In this document: piece by piece, positions 41,970-51,123 of the stretch
How positions within the stretch are numbered: the stretch's first letter is position 1
How the letters are laid out: each line of letters opens with the position of its first letter
Origin: an uncultured Lachnospiraceae bacterium
Lineage (GTDB): Bacteria; Bacillota; Clostridia; Lachnospirales; Lachnospiraceae
NCBI GenBank assembly: GCA_910577175.1
Contig: CAJTLU010000012.1
Span: forward strand, 55,966-119,965
Length of the DNA stretch: 64,000 bases
Direction of reading: 5' to 3'
Program-made: the position numbers and the translations under genes
Notes under the pieces: generated by a model
Seen by the model: only the letters and a program-made list of their open reading frames with translations
Databases searched by the model: none
Told to the model about the DNA's origin: nothing

Positions 41970-42749
41970 GTGTCACGGCAGGAAGGGATTTCCGTCGAGG
42001 AGCTTATGGAGCTTTTGGAGCGGTATCGCATTGGGAAAAAGCCGTTGGCGGCGCTGCTTGGCTGGGGCGCTACTACCGTTATGCGCTATATGGAGGGGGG
42101 CTGCCCGGCCGGGGAGTATGCAGAACATTTAGAAAGGATTTACAGGGAGCCGTTATATTATCTGGAGCTTCTGGAGGAACATAAGGAGCGCCTGACTCCC
42201 GTAGCATATAAAAAGAGTAAGAATGCAGTGTTACAGTATCTGGCTCCTTCAAAGCTCTGGTGCGGGATACAGTATCTGCTTTGGCGGACCGGAGCGGATA
42301 TTTCGCCATTCCGGGCGGTAATGACTTTATTCTATGCACAGGCATTTTCGTTAGGGCTGCATGACAGCGCCTTGTTTTTGGAAGAGTGTGACTTAGGTGA
42401 CGCGGGTGAAATCCCTTATGCGGGGCTTTACGAGCAGCTGAAGCAGAATATCGGGAGACGCCCCATTGAAACAGAGGGACTGCTTACCACACAGGAGAGG
42501 TACTTTCTTGATGCCGCCTATGAGGTGCTTTTATGGTACGGGCCGGCAGAGATAAAGGCGGTCTTTTCTGTGGAGCGGCGTTATATCAGAACAGGACGGA
42601 CCGGAACCGGCAGCAGAAAAATGAAAAATGAGCCGATTGCCGTATATTTCAGGAAAATCGTACAGGGCTATAAAATCAGCAAGCCGGAGGAGTTTCATAA
42701 ATATTTTGCGGAGAGGACCGGAAGAAAGCGGAGAAAGGCAAGGGAATAA
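41970..42749 (+). CDS. Panacea (DUF4065)-like domain protein with N-terminal helix-turn-helix
   Basis: A 259-residue protein with GTG start after AGAGGAGG. Residues ~1-60 hold a helix-turn-helix-like part (LLGWGATTVMRYMEGGCPAGEYAEHL), similar to XRE-type DNA-binding ends. Residues ~85-215 resemble the Panacea domain: WCGIQYLLWRTGADISPFRAVMTLFYAQAFSLGL, then LTTQERYFLDAAYEVLLWYGPAEIKAVFS. Panacea proteins are antitoxins paired with many toxin types, or general regulators. No toxin gene is adjacent; the downstream neighbour is convergent typA. Confidence 0.6.
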   Translation: MSRQEGISVEELMELLERYRIGKKPLAALLGWGATTVMRYMEGGCPAGEYAEHLERIYREPLYYLELLEEHKERLTPVAYKKSKNAVLQYLAPSKLWCGIQYLLWRTGADISPFRAVMTLFYAQAFSLGLHDSALFLEECDLGDAGEIPYAGLYEQLKQNIGRRPIETEGLLTTQERYFLDAAYEVLLWYGPAEIKAVFSVERRYIRTGRTGTGSRKMKNEPIAVYFRKIVQGYKISKPEEFHKYFAERTGRKRRKARE

Positions 42750-42772
42750 GAAACGGGGGCTCTGACGGACTT

Positions 42773-42828
42773 CCTTTCCGTACCGTTAAGCCGCTTGGGG
42801 TGTCCTTGCGCCTAAACGGTACGGAAGG
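42773..42828. terminator. Shared terminator between convergent genes
   Basis: CCTTTCCGTACCGTTAAG (42773-42790) pairs with CCTAAACGGTACGGAAGG (42811-42828), about 15 of 18 pairs, with a 20-base loop. Confidence 0.55.
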
Positions 42829-42840
42829 GATGATTCCGGT

Positions 42841-44673
42841 TCAGCTTTTTCTCATGGAAGCTCTTTTTCTTAAGGTCGGGTCCAGTATCTTTTTGCGGAT
42901 ACGCAGCGTCTTTGGAGTAATCTCTAAAAGCTCGTCGGTATCGATAAATTCAATGGCCTGCTCCAGACTTAAGACGCGTGGCGGCGAAAGACGGAGCGCC
43001 TCGTCTGCGGAGGAGGAACGAGTATTGGTGAGCTGCTTTCTCTTGCAGACGTTGACTTCGATGTCCTCCGGCTTTCCGGTCTGGCCGATAACCATGCCTG
43101 CGTATACCTTTTCTCCTGCGCCAAGGAACAGTACGCCGCGCTCCTGTGCGTTATACAGCCCGTAGGTGATGGCTTCGCCGGTTTCAAATGCAATCAGGCT
43201 TCCCTGCTTGCGGTACTGGATGTCACCCTTGTACGGGGCATAGTCATCAAACAGGGTATTGAGAATCCCGTTTCCCTTTGTATCGGTCATAAATTCGCCG
43301 CGGTAGCCAATCAGTCCTCTGGCCGGGATGGAAAATTCCAGCCGGGTATAGCCGCCGCCTGCGGTAGACATACTGAGCAGCTCGCCCTTCCGGCTGCTGA
43401 GCTTTTCAATTACCGTACCGGAAAATTCTTCCGGCACATCAATGACGGCATGTTCCATCGGCTCCAGTTTTTTCCCGTTTTCATCAAACTTATAAAGCAC
43501 CTCCGGCTTGCTGACTGCAAATTCATACCCTTCGCGGCGCATATTCTCAATCAGTACGGATAAGTGCAGTTCTCCTCTGCCGGATACCTTGAAGCTTTCG
43601 GTTGTGTCCGTTTCTTCTACCCGGAGGCTGACATCGGTGTTCAATTCGCGGAACAGGCGGTCACGCAGGTGTCTGGAGGTGACAAACTTGCCCTCCTGCC
43701 CGGCAAACGGGGAATCGTTTACGATAAAGTGCATCGCAAGGGTCGGTTCCGAAATCTTCTGGAACGGAATCGGCTGCGGGTGCTCCGGGGAGCAGAGGGT
43801 GTCGCCGATATGAATGTCGGCAATGCCAGAAATAGCAACGATGGAACCGACGCCGGCCTCTGTTACTTCTATCTTTTTTAAGCCGTCAAATTCATAAAGC
43901 TTGCTCACTTTTACCTTCCGGCATTTTTCAGGGTCATGGGCATTTACCACTACAACCTCCTGGTTTACGCGGATAATGCCGTTATCTACCTTTCCGACGC
44001 CGATACGGCCAACATATTCGTTATAGTCGATGGTACTGATTAAAAGCTGTGTACCCGCCTCCGGGTCGCCCTCCGGCGCCGGGATATACTCTAAAATAGT
44101 TTCAAACAGCGGTTCCATGCTTTCCGGCTTTTCATCCAGTTCCAGGATGGCAACGCCGGTCTTTGCAGAGGCAAAGACAAACGGGCAGTCTAACTGCTCA
44201 TCGGAAGCGTCCAAATCAATAAAAAGCTCTAATACCTCATCAATTACTTCCTTCGGGCGTGCTTCCGGACGGTCGATTTTATTGATGCAGACAATGACCG
44301 GAAGGTTTAACTCCAGTGCCTTTTTTAATACGAATTTGGTCTGCGGCATTGCGCCTTCAAAGGCATCTACCACAAGGATAACACCGTTTACCATCTTTAA
44401 AACCCGTTCTACCTCGCCACCGAAATCGGCATGTCCCGGAGTATCGATGATGTTAATCTTAGTATCCTTATAATAAACGGCGGTATTTTTGGATAAAATG
44501 GTAATGCCGCGTTCGCGTTCAATATCGTTGGAGTCCATGACGCGTTCCTGAACTGCCTGGTTCTGCCGGAAAACGCCGCTTTGCTTTAATAATTCGTCTA
44601 CGAGTGTCGTCTTGCCATGGTCGACATGTGCAATGATTGCAATGTTTCGTATGTTTTCTTTCTTTGTAATCAT
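42841..44673 (-). CDS. typA: Translational GTPase TypA/BipA
   Basis: A 610-residue translation factor GTPase, the normal BipA length. G1 is AHVDHGKTTL, then ERERGITILSKNT (switch I), DTPGHADFGGEVERVL (G3), NKIDRP (G4) and SAKTG (G5). The EF-G-like domain V and BipA-specific C-terminal domain follow, with RPRGLIGYRGEFMTDT-like IPARGLIGYRGE. It acts on ribosome assembly and stress translation. It reads leftward, convergent with the Panacea gene. Confidence 0.96.
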   Translation of the reverse strand: MITKKENIRNIAIIAHVDHGKTTLVDELLKQSGVFRQNQAVQERVMDSNDIERERGITILSKNTAVYYKDTKINIIDTPGHADFGGEVERVLKMVNGVILVVDAFEGAMPQTKFVLKKALELNLPVIVCINKIDRPEARPKEVIDEVLELFIDLDASDEQLDCPFVFASAKTGVAILELDEKPESMEPLFETILEYIPAPEGDPEAGTQLLISTIDYNEYVGRIGVGKVDNGIIRVNQEVVVVNAHDPEKCRKVKVSKLYEFDGLKKIEVTEAGVGSIVAISGIADIHIGDTLCSPEHPQPIPFQKISEPTLAMHFIVNDSPFAGQEGKFVTSRHLRDRLFRELNTDVSLRVEETDTTESFKVSGRGELHLSVLIENMRREGYEFAVSKPEVLYKFDENGKKLEPMEHAVIDVPEEFSGTVIEKLSSRKGELLSMSTAGGGYTRLEFSIPARGLIGYRGEFMTDTKGNGILNTLFDDYAPYKGDIQYRKQGSLIAFETGEAITYGLYNAQERGVLFLGAGEKVYAGMVIGQTGKPEDIEVNVCKRKQLTNTRSSSADEALRLSPPRVLSLEQAIEFIDTDELLEITPKTLRIRKKILDPTLRKRASMRKS

Positions 44674-44753
44674 ACTGGATCCTTTCTATTGCGCCGCACG
44701 AATCACGAAAGCATGTCCGTTGGAAAATCATTATTTGCAGCGCTACTTTCCTA

Positions 44754-44781
44754 AGTATAGCATAATTTTTGATTTTAGCAA
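44754..44781 (-). promoter_or_regulatory. Promoter of typA
   Basis: On the minus strand TTGCTA (44776-44781) and TATACT (44754-44759) are 16 bases apart, about 80 bases before the typA ATG. Confidence 0.6.
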
Positions 44782-44898
44782 GAAAAAAATGATTGCTTGT
44801 GGTTCCGGTTCCGCTAAAAGTAAGCCTTCGGGCAAATGCAAAATTAAGCTGCCGGGACATAAAAAAGTTAAAAAATCCGGAAACTTGCGAAAAAACTA

Positions 44899-44927
44899 TT
44901 GAAATTGTTGGGAAAATATGGTAAAAT
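44899..44927 (+). promoter_or_regulatory. Promoter of the SSB-like gene
   Basis: TTGAAA at 44899-44904, 17-base spacer, TAAAAT at 44922-44927. The resulting leader is about 170 bases long and contains a short GTCGC/GCGAC hairpin. Nothing else is seen in the 430-base gap between the two divergent genes. Confidence 0.65.
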
Positions 44928-45105
44928 TTATATCCCAGAGAGGTGAGGAGCAAGACTGCTGTCGCAGGGTGTCGTATTTCGCGACTGATTTTACAAAAAA
45001 TGTAAAAAATTAACTTCTGAAAAGGGAATAAGGAACATAAAAATATAATGCGGGCAGAAAATCTGTACCGGAAAAACAGGAGAAAAACGAAGGGAGTCAT
45101 ACGAA

Positions 45106-45735
45106 ATGACAGATAAGGTCTTTGAAAACAACCAGGTGAGTATTGTAGGAGAGGTAATCAGTGAGTTTGTGTACAGCCATGAGGTATTTGGCGAAAGTTT
45201 CTATATGGTAGAGCTTTCGGTAAACCGTCTGAGCGATTCCAACGATGTAATACCGATTATGGTATCCGAACGTCTGCTGGACGTCACGAAAAGCTACGTG
45301 GGAGCATATGCACATATCATTGGACAGTTCCGCTCTTATAACCGCCATGAAGAGAGCAGAAACCGGCTGGTGCTTTCCGTGTTTGCACGGGAAATCCGTC
45401 TGGAGGAAGAACCAGACGAGAGCGTAAAGCCGAATTACATTTTTTTGGATGGGTTTGTCTGCAAGCAGCCGATTTACCGGAAGACACCGCTTGGCAGGGA
45501 AATTGCAGACGTACTTCTGGCAGTGAACCGTCCGTACGGAAAGTCCGATTACATTCCATGCATCTGCTGGGGCAGAAACGCCCGCTTTGCAGACAGCTTT
45601 TCCGTCGGCGGCCATGTGCAGCTCTGGGGCAGAATCCAGAGCAGAGAGTACCAGAAGAAGCTGTCCGAGACAGAATTTGAAAAGCGTATTGCTTATGAGG
45701 TATCGGTAAGCAAGTTAGAATATTTTGAGGAATAA
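45106..45735 (+). CDS. SSB-like protein with two tandem OB-folds
   Basis: A 209-residue protein. The first OB-fold-like part (~6-100) begins NQVSIVGEVISEFVYSHEVFGE, and the second (~107-205) has FLDGFVCKQPIYRKTPLGREIADVLLAVNRP, which is the single-stranded DNA-binding protein signature (DILLAVNR). The remainder has YIPCICWGRNARFADSFSVGGHVQLWGRIQSREYQKK, again SSB-like. It is a non-canonical SSB common in clostridia; it lacks the acidic DDDIPF tip of true SSB. Role: probably DNA repair or replication restart. Confidence 0.75.
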   Translation: MTDKVFENNQVSIVGEVISEFVYSHEVFGESFYMVELSVNRLSDSNDVIPIMVSERLLDVTKSYVGAYAHIIGQFRSYNRHEESRNRLVLSVFAREIRLEEEPDESVKPNYIFLDGFVCKQPIYRKTPLGREIADVLLAVNRPYGKSDYIPCICWGRNARFADSFSVGGHVQLWGRIQSREYQKKLSETEFEKRIAYEVSVSKLEYFEE

Positions 45736-45741
45736 AAATAA

Positions 45742-45771
45742 GGGGCTGCGCATGAAGCGCAGCCCCTTTTT
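45742..45771 (+). terminator. Terminator of the SSB-like gene
   Basis: GGGGCTGCGC (45742-45751) pairs perfectly with GCGCAGCCCC (45757-45766), followed by TTTTT. Confidence 0.92.
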
Positions 45772-45908
45772 GATTTTAAAGGTTTCGGGTCAGTTCCTCT
45801 GTGACATAACCGCTGAGTTCAAACAGGGAGCCGCAGCTCCATAAGTAAGGCTAATAAGTCGCATGAATATTTTTTGCACGATACCTACTAGGAAAAGGAA
45901 AAAAAGTG

Positions 45909-45917
45909 TGCTATGAT
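45909..45917 (+). promoter_or_regulatory. Extended -10 promoter of the purine genes
   Basis: TGCTATGAT is an extended -10 element; no convincing -35 is seen at the right distance. It lies about 65 bases before the purM start. Confidence 0.4.
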
Positions 45918-45982
45918 AGAACTATCTTCCGCGGACAGGTATGTTTGCGGCGGGGACACAAAGCAGACAGGAGGATTTGACG

Positions 45983-47008
45983 ATGGATTATAAGAAGGCC
46001 GGAGTGGATATTGAAGCCGGATATAAGGCAGTGGAACTGATGAAGGAGCATGTCAAGGGTACGATGCGTCCGGAGGTGCTGAACGGTCTGGGAGGATTTT
46101 CGGGTGCGTTTGCACTGGACCGTTTTATGACGATGAAGCAGCCGACCCTGCTTTCCGGTACAGACGGTGTCGGAACGAAGTTAAAGCTGGCGTTTTTGTT
46201 GGACAAGCATGATACCATCGGTATCGATTGTGTTGCGATGTGTGTAAATGATGTGGCATGTGCCGGCGGCGAGCCGTTATTTTTCCTTGATTATGTTGCC
46301 TGCGGAAAGAATGTTCCGGAGAAGATTGCAACGATTGTAAGTGGTGTGGCTGAGGGGTGCAAGCAGGCGGGAGCTGCGTTAATCGGTGGTGAGACTGCAG
46401 AGATGCCGGGCTTTTATCCGGAGGAGGAGTATGACCTTGCAGGCTTTGCGGTTGGGATTGTAGACCGTGCGGAAATGATTACCGGGGAGAATGTGAAGGC
46501 AGGCGACGTGCTGGTCGGGATTGCGTCCTCTGGTATCCACAGCAACGGCTATTCGCTGGTCCGTAAGGTGTTCCCGATGGAGCGCGCGCCGCTGGAGGTT
46601 TATTATGAGTCCTTAGGTATGACGCTGGGAGAGAAGCTGCTGACCCCGACAAAGATTTATGTGAAGGCGCTTTCCTCATTAAAGAATAATGGCGTTGTCG
46701 TGAAAGCATGTAGCCATGTGACCGGCGGCGGCTTTTATGAGAATATTCCGAGAATGCTTCCGGAGGGTATCCGCGTAAAGGTACAAAAGAATGCCTACGA
46801 GGTTCCGGCTATTTTCCAGATGCTTGCAAAAGAAGGTAACATCGAGGAGCAGATGATGTATAATACCTACAATATGGGTATCGGTATGGTAATTGCGGTA
46901 GACAAGGCAGATGCGGACAAGGCGGTTTCCACATTAAAGGCAGCGGGCGAGGAGGCTTATATCCTTGGCGAAGCGGAAAACGGCGAGAAGGGAATCGATA
47001 TTCTGTAA
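45983..47008 (+). CDS. purM: Phosphoribosylformylglycinamidine cyclo-ligase (AIR synthetase)
   Basis: A 341-residue enzyme that closes the imidazole ring to give AIR in purine synthesis. It begins YKKAGVDIEAG, with GGFSGAF, LSGTDGVGTKLKLA (phosphate/ATP loop), GIDCVAMCVNDVACAGGEPLFFLDY, GGETAEMPG and SSGIHSNGYSLVRKV, all PurM signatures, and ends with CSHVTGGGFYENIPRM. The ATG at 45983 follows AGGAGG; an upstream in-frame extension is not conserved. Confidence 0.96.
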   Translation: MDYKKAGVDIEAGYKAVELMKEHVKGTMRPEVLNGLGGFSGAFALDRFMTMKQPTLLSGTDGVGTKLKLAFLLDKHDTIGIDCVAMCVNDVACAGGEPLFFLDYVACGKNVPEKIATIVSGVAEGCKQAGAALIGGETAEMPGFYPEEEYDLAGFAVGIVDRAEMITGENVKAGDVLVGIASSGIHSNGYSLVRKVFPMERAPLEVYYESLGMTLGEKLLTPTKIYVKALSSLKNNGVVVKACSHVTGGGFYENIPRMLPEGIRVKVQKNAYEVPAIFQMLAKEGNIEEQMMYNTYNMGIGMVIAVDKADADKAVSTLKAAGEEAYILGEAENGEKGIDIL

Positions 47009-47064
47009 GAAAAGGCAGGTAAGGCAGAACGCCTTTGAATTACTGTGGTGAAAGGAAGGAGCCT

Positions 47065-47691
47065 ATGGCAAGGATTGTAGTGCTGGTCTCCGGCGGAGGC
47101 ACAAATTTGCAGGCAATTATGGATAAGATTGACAGCGGCGCGGTTACCAACGTAACGATTGCGGCAGTAATCAGCAACAAGGCAGATGCGTATGCCTTGG
47201 AGCGTGCCAGAGGGAAGGGGATTGCGGCAGAGTGCATTTCCCCGAAGAGCTTTGCGTCACGCGACGGGTTTCATGCGGCGCTGCTTGCCGGAGTTTCAAA
47301 ATATGAGCCGGATTTTATTGTATTGGCAGGGTATCTTGTGATTTTGCCGGAATGTCTGATTCAGGCATATCCACGCCGGATTTTAAATATTCATCCGTCG
47401 TTAATTCCATCCTTTTGCGGGGCTGGATATTACGGGCTTCATGTCCATGAGGCAGTGCTTGCCAGAGGGAATAAGGTAACCGGCGCAACGGTGCATTTTG
47501 TGGACGAGGGAACCGACACCGGGCCGATTCTGTTACAGAAGGCGGTGGAGGTGAAGCCTGGAGATACGCCGGAGGTACTGCAGCGCAGGGTAATGGAGGA
47601 GGCGGAATGGGAGATTCTGCCTGCCGCCCTTGATGCAGTCGCAAACGGAAAGGTAGTCTGGAAGGATGGTCTGGCATTTGTAGCCGAATAA
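47065..47691 (+). CDS. purN: Phosphoribosylglycinamide formyltransferase
   Basis: A 208-residue formyltransferase. The start MARIVVLVSGGGTNLQAIM and the catalytic block NIHPSLIPSFCGAGYYGLHVHEAVLARG, with Asn and His, plus GATVHFVDEGTDTGPIL carrying the catalytic Asp, identify it. It uses 10-formyl-THF to formylate GAR. It follows purM after 56 bases and precedes purD. ATG at 47065 after GGAAGGAG. Confidence 0.95.
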   Translation: MARIVVLVSGGGTNLQAIMDKIDSGAVTNVTIAAVISNKADAYALERARGKGIAAECISPKSFASRDGFHAALLAGVSKYEPDFIVLAGYLVILPECLIQAYPRRILNIHPSLIPSFCGAGYYGLHVHEAVLARGNKVTGATVHFVDEGTDTGPILLQKAVEVKPGDTPEVLQRRVMEEAEWEILPAALDAVANGKVVWKDGLAFVAE

Positions 47692-47810
47692 GAAGGGACA
47701 GTACGCCGTAGGAACCGCGAAAGAGGTTCCGCGGCGTAATTGTAATAAGTGCATGTGTGCAAAGAGTCTGTGAATAGTAACATAAGAAAGAGAAAATGGA
47801 GGAACGTAGA

Positions 47811-49085
47811 ATGAAGGTACTGATTGTAGGCGGCGGCGGAAGAGAGCATGCGATTGCGTGGAAGATATCCCGGAGCAAGAAGGTGGATAAGATGTACTGC
47901 GCACCGGGAAACGCCGGGATTGCAGAGCTTGCGGAGTGTGTGCCGATTGGCGTGACAGAGACGGAAAAGCTTGCAGAGTTTGCGGCGCAGGAAAAGATTG
48001 ACCTGACCGTTATCGGACCGGATGATTCGTTAGGCGCCGGGGTGGTGGATGCGTTTGAGGCAAAGGGGCTCCGTGTGTTCGGCCCGAGAAAGAATGCGGC
48101 TATTATTGAAGGTTCCAAGGCATTTTCCAAGGATTTAATGAAGAAGTACCATATTCCGACGGCGGCATACGAGGTGTTTGATAACGCAGAGGCGGCCATA
48201 GAATATTTAAAGACAAGCCCGTATCCGACGGTACTAAAGGCGGACGGTCTGGCGTTAGGTAAGGGCGTTCTGATTTGCAACAGCTATGACGAGGCGGTAG
48301 CAGGCGTAAGGGCGATTATGGAGGAGAAGCAGTTCGGCAGTGCCGGGGATAAGCTGGTGATCGAAGAGTTTATGACCGGGCCGGAGGTTTCCGTGCTTGC
48401 ATTCTGCGACGGAACCCATATTAAGACAATGACAAGCGCACAGGACCATAAGCGTGCCAAGGACGGCGACGAGGGGTTAAATACCGGCGGTATGGGGACG
48501 TTTTCCCCGACGCCGTTTTACACGGAAGAAATCGACGCGTTCTGTAAAAAATATATCTACCAGCCGACGATGGATGCAATGAAGGCAGAGGGCAGACCGT
48601 TTACCGGCGTGCTGTTTGTCGGCCTGATGCTGACCCCGAACGGGCCGAGAGTGTTAGAGTACAATGCGCGGTTCGGCGACCCGGAAACGCAGGTTGTTCT
48701 GCCGCGTATGGAAAATGATATTGTGGATGTGTTCGAAGCCTGTATCGACGGGAAGCTGGATACCATTGACTTAAAATTTGCGGACAATGCGGCAGTCTGT
48801 GTCGTTCTTGCCTCCGACGGGTATCCGGAGCATTACGAGAATGGCTTCCCGATTACGGGGCTGGAAACCTTTCAGGAGAAGGACGGCTACTATGTATTCC
48901 ACGCAGGGACTAAGCATACGGATGGTAAGGTTGTGACCAATGGCGGCCGTGTACTCGGCGTAGTGGCGGTCGGAGACGATTTAAAGGGAGCCCGTGCCAA
49001 TGCCTATGCGGCGACGGAGTGGATTTCGTTTGCAAATAAGTATAAAAGAAATGACATCGGAAAGGCGATTGATGCGGTGCAGTAA
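47811..49085 (+). CDS. purD: Phosphoribosylamine-glycine ligase
   Basis: A 424-residue ATP-grasp enzyme. The start MKVLIVGGGGREHAIAWK is the PurD N-terminus; TVIGPDDSLGAGVVDAFEAKG, VLKADGLALGKGV, EEFMTGPEVSVLAF, GGMGTFSPTPFY and EYNARFGDPETQVVLPRM are conserved. It joins glycine to phosphoribosylamine. ATG at 47811 was chosen because GGAGG and the family start agree. Confidence 0.95.
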   Translation: MKVLIVGGGGREHAIAWKISRSKKVDKMYCAPGNAGIAELAECVPIGVTETEKLAEFAAQEKIDLTVIGPDDSLGAGVVDAFEAKGLRVFGPRKNAAIIEGSKAFSKDLMKKYHIPTAAYEVFDNAEAAIEYLKTSPYPTVLKADGLALGKGVLICNSYDEAVAGVRAIMEEKQFGSAGDKLVIEEFMTGPEVSVLAFCDGTHIKTMTSAQDHKRAKDGDEGLNTGGMGTFSPTPFYTEEIDAFCKKYIYQPTMDAMKAEGRPFTGVLFVGLMLTPNGPRVLEYNARFGDPETQVVLPRMENDIVDVFEACIDGKLDTIDLKFADNAAVCVVLASDGYPEHYENGFPITGLETFQEKDGYYVFHAGTKHTDGKVVTNGGRVLGVVAVGDDLKGARANAYAATEWISFANKYKRNDIGKAIDAVQ

Positions 49086-49232
49086 AAGGTCTGCCAGAAA
49101 GAAAAGGACAGCGCTGCTCTGCAGAGACAGAGCCGATTCAAACACAGGTAGAATCTTAATCCCGGATTCAACGAACAGGTTATGGAAATGCGGGAGGGAA
49201 TGCCCTACTATAGTCTTAGGAGGTGCATCCAC

Positions 49233-50099
49233 ATGAAGATTGGCGCTGTGATTATGAAAAGAAGAAAGGCTCTCGGCTATACCCAGCAGAATTTAGCCGA
49301 TAAGCTGCATGTATCGTTTCAGGCTGTTTCAAAATGGGAGAACGGGACAACCTGCCCGGAGGTAGACCTGCTTCCGGGCATTGCCGCAGTTTTAGGAATC
49401 AGCATAGATACCCTGTTGGGCTACCGGTCGGCTGTGACGGCGGATTATGAGGAGCGGTATAAAACGGAAGGCTACTACTGGGGACTAAATCCAAGTTCCA
49501 TGTGCTATGAGATAATGAAGCTAAGGCCTCCGGTAAGACCGTTAAAGCTGTTGGATATCGGCTGCGGAGAAGGAAAAGATGCAGTATTTTTTGCAAAAAA
49601 CGGATATATTGTTTCGGCATTTGATATTGCGGAAGCAGGACTGGAAAAGGGGAAGCTGCTCGCGGAGCAGTGCGGAACGTATGTCGATTTTTTTAAAGCG
49701 GATATTACAGATTACCGGTTAGAGGATATGTACGATATTATTTTCAGCAGCGGGATATTCCACTTTATTAAGCCGGAAGTACGGGAGGAGCTGCTTGATA
49801 ATCTGAAGGCGCATACCAATGAAAACGGGCTTCATGCAATCAATGTTTTTGTCCGGAAGCCGTTTATTCAGAGTAAAACAGAGCACAGGTTTGTATGGAA
49901 ATCAGGAGAACTTTTCATGCATTATCACGATTGGTATTTTCATACGATGAAGGAAACCATATTTGACTGTAACAGCGGCGGCGTTCCTCATAAGCATTGT
50001 ATGGATACGATGATAGCAGAAAAAGGAGATAAGGAGACAAAAAATGAATGCACAGAATCCGGAACCAATCCGAAAGGGCAAGGTAAGAGAAATTTATGA
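49233..50099 (+). CDS. XRE helix-turn-helix fused to SAM-dependent methyltransferase
   Basis: A 288-residue fusion. Residues 1-62 are an XRE-type HTH (RRKALGYTQQNLADKLHVSFQAVSKWENGTTCPEVDLLPGIAAVLGIS). Residues ~85-265 are a class I methyltransferase: LLDIGCGEGKDAVFFAKNGYIVSAFDIAE, with the TehB-like IIFSSGIFHFIKP. The last 18 codons run into purC in another frame, a 56-base overlap. It sits in the middle of the pur genes but has no obvious purine function. Target (tellurite, small molecule, RNA) unknown. Confidence 0.82.
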   Translation: MKIGAVIMKRRKALGYTQQNLADKLHVSFQAVSKWENGTTCPEVDLLPGIAAVLGISIDTLLGYRSAVTADYEERYKTEGYYWGLNPSSMCYEIMKLRPPVRPLKLLDIGCGEGKDAVFFAKNGYIVSAFDIAEAGLEKGKLLAEQCGTYVDFFKADITDYRLEDMYDIIFSSGIFHFIKPEVREELLDNLKAHTNENGLHAINVFVRKPFIQSKTEHRFVWKSGELFMHYHDWYFHTMKETIFDCNSGGVPHKHCMDTMIAEKGDKETKNECTESGTNPKGQGKRNL

Positions 50100-50922
50100 T
50101 AACGGCGACAGCCTGATTATGGTTGCGACCGACCGTATCAGCTGTTTTGATGTGATTTTGAATAACGAGGTGCGTAAGAAGGGTACGGTTCTGACCCAGA
50201 TGTCAAGGTTCTGGTTTGATATGACCGAAGATATCGTGCCGAATCATATGATTTCCACAGAGAATAACGATATGCCCGCATTTTTCAGACAGGAGCGCTT
50301 TGTCGGCAATACGATGCTGTGCAGAAAGCTTACGATGTTTCCTGTCGAGTGTATTGTCCGCGGCTACCTTACGGGAAGCGGTTGGGTAAACTACCAGGAG
50401 GATGGCACGGTTTGCGGGATTGCGCTGCCGGAAGGGCTGCGGGAGTCAGATAAGCTGCCGGAGCCGATTTATACGCCTTCGACAAAGGCAGAACTGGGAG
50501 AGCATGATATTTATATTTCGTATGAGCAGAGCAAAGAGCATCTGGAGAAGTATTTTCCTCAGAAGGGCAGTGCGTATGCGAAGAAGCTGCAGGAGTATTC
50601 CATTGCGTTGTATCAGAAATGTGCCGAATATGCCTTGACAAAAGGAATCATTATTGCGGATGCCAAGTTTGAGTTTGGTCTGGACGAGGAGGGCAGGATT
50701 GTGTTAGGCGATGAGCTGATGACGCCGGACAGCTCCCGCTTCTGGCCGGCAGAGGGCTACGAGCCGGGGCACGGGCAGCCTTCGTTTGATAAGCAGTTTG
50801 CAAGGGACTGGCTGAAAGCAAATCCGGACAATAATTGGACGCTGCCGGAGGAAATCGTGGAAAAGACGATGAAAAAATATTTGCAGGGCTATGAAATGCT
50901 GACGGGGAAGAAGCTTGGATAG
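50044..50922 (+). CDS. purC: Phosphoribosylaminoimidazole-succinocarboxamide synthase (SAICAR synthetase)
   Basis: A 292-residue enzyme of the longer SAICAR synthetase type. Signatures: GKVREIYDNGDSLIMVATDRISCFDV, VECIVRGYLTGSGW and IADAKFEFGLDEEGRIVLGDELMTPDSSRFW. It joins aspartate to CAIR. It begins inside the end of the methyltransferase gene with GGAGATAAGGAG upstream, and ends the pur run. purE, purF, purL and purH are not in the window. Confidence 0.95.
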   Translation: MNAQNPEPIRKGKVREIYDNGDSLIMVATDRISCFDVILNNEVRKKGTVLTQMSRFWFDMTEDIVPNHMISTENNDMPAFFRQERFVGNTMLCRKLTMFPVECIVRGYLTGSGWVNYQEDGTVCGIALPEGLRESDKLPEPIYTPSTKAELGEHDIYISYEQSKEHLEKYFPQKGSAYAKKLQEYSIALYQKCAEYALTKGIIIADAKFEFGLDEEGRIVLGDELMTPDSSRFWPAEGYEPGHGQPSFDKQFARDWLKANPDNNWTLPEEIVEKTMKKYLQGYEMLTGKKLG

Positions 50923-51058
50923 TCCGGAAAGCGTTAAGGAGGTGCAGGGTTTAGACGGTGCAACCCGGAATAAAACGGAATTTCTGATAATATATCTCGG
51001 AAATGGGGCTTCGATTTTTGAAAACAGGCATGGATTTACGGAAGTTTCGGAGATAATG

Positions 51059-51086
51059 TTGACTTTTCATTTTTAGCGGGTATACT
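51059..51086 (+). promoter_or_regulatory. Promoter of the ATPase/TOPRIM pair
   Basis: TTGACT at 51059-51064, 16-base spacer, TATACT at 51081-51086, immediately followed by an overlapping TATAAT. Confidence 0.7.
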
Positions 51087-51123
51087 ATAATCAGATGATA
51101 TCTTATCCCGGAGGTAAGGGCAG

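Noticed and set aside
45780..45870. tRNA-like piece with GTTCAAA and a GGAGC/GCTCC hairpin
   Set aside because: The T-arm stem does not pair and there is no acceptor stem or anticodon arm; not a tRNA.
47315..48280. A 321-codon minus-strand frame across purN and purD
   Set aside because: Its composition (Pro/Ser-rich) and lack of RBS mark it as the antisense shadow of two well supported pur genes.
50044..50099. Possible frameshift joining the methyltransferase to purC
   Set aside because: purC has its own RBS and family-typical start, and the methyltransferase is complete before the overlap; a natural overlap is simpler.
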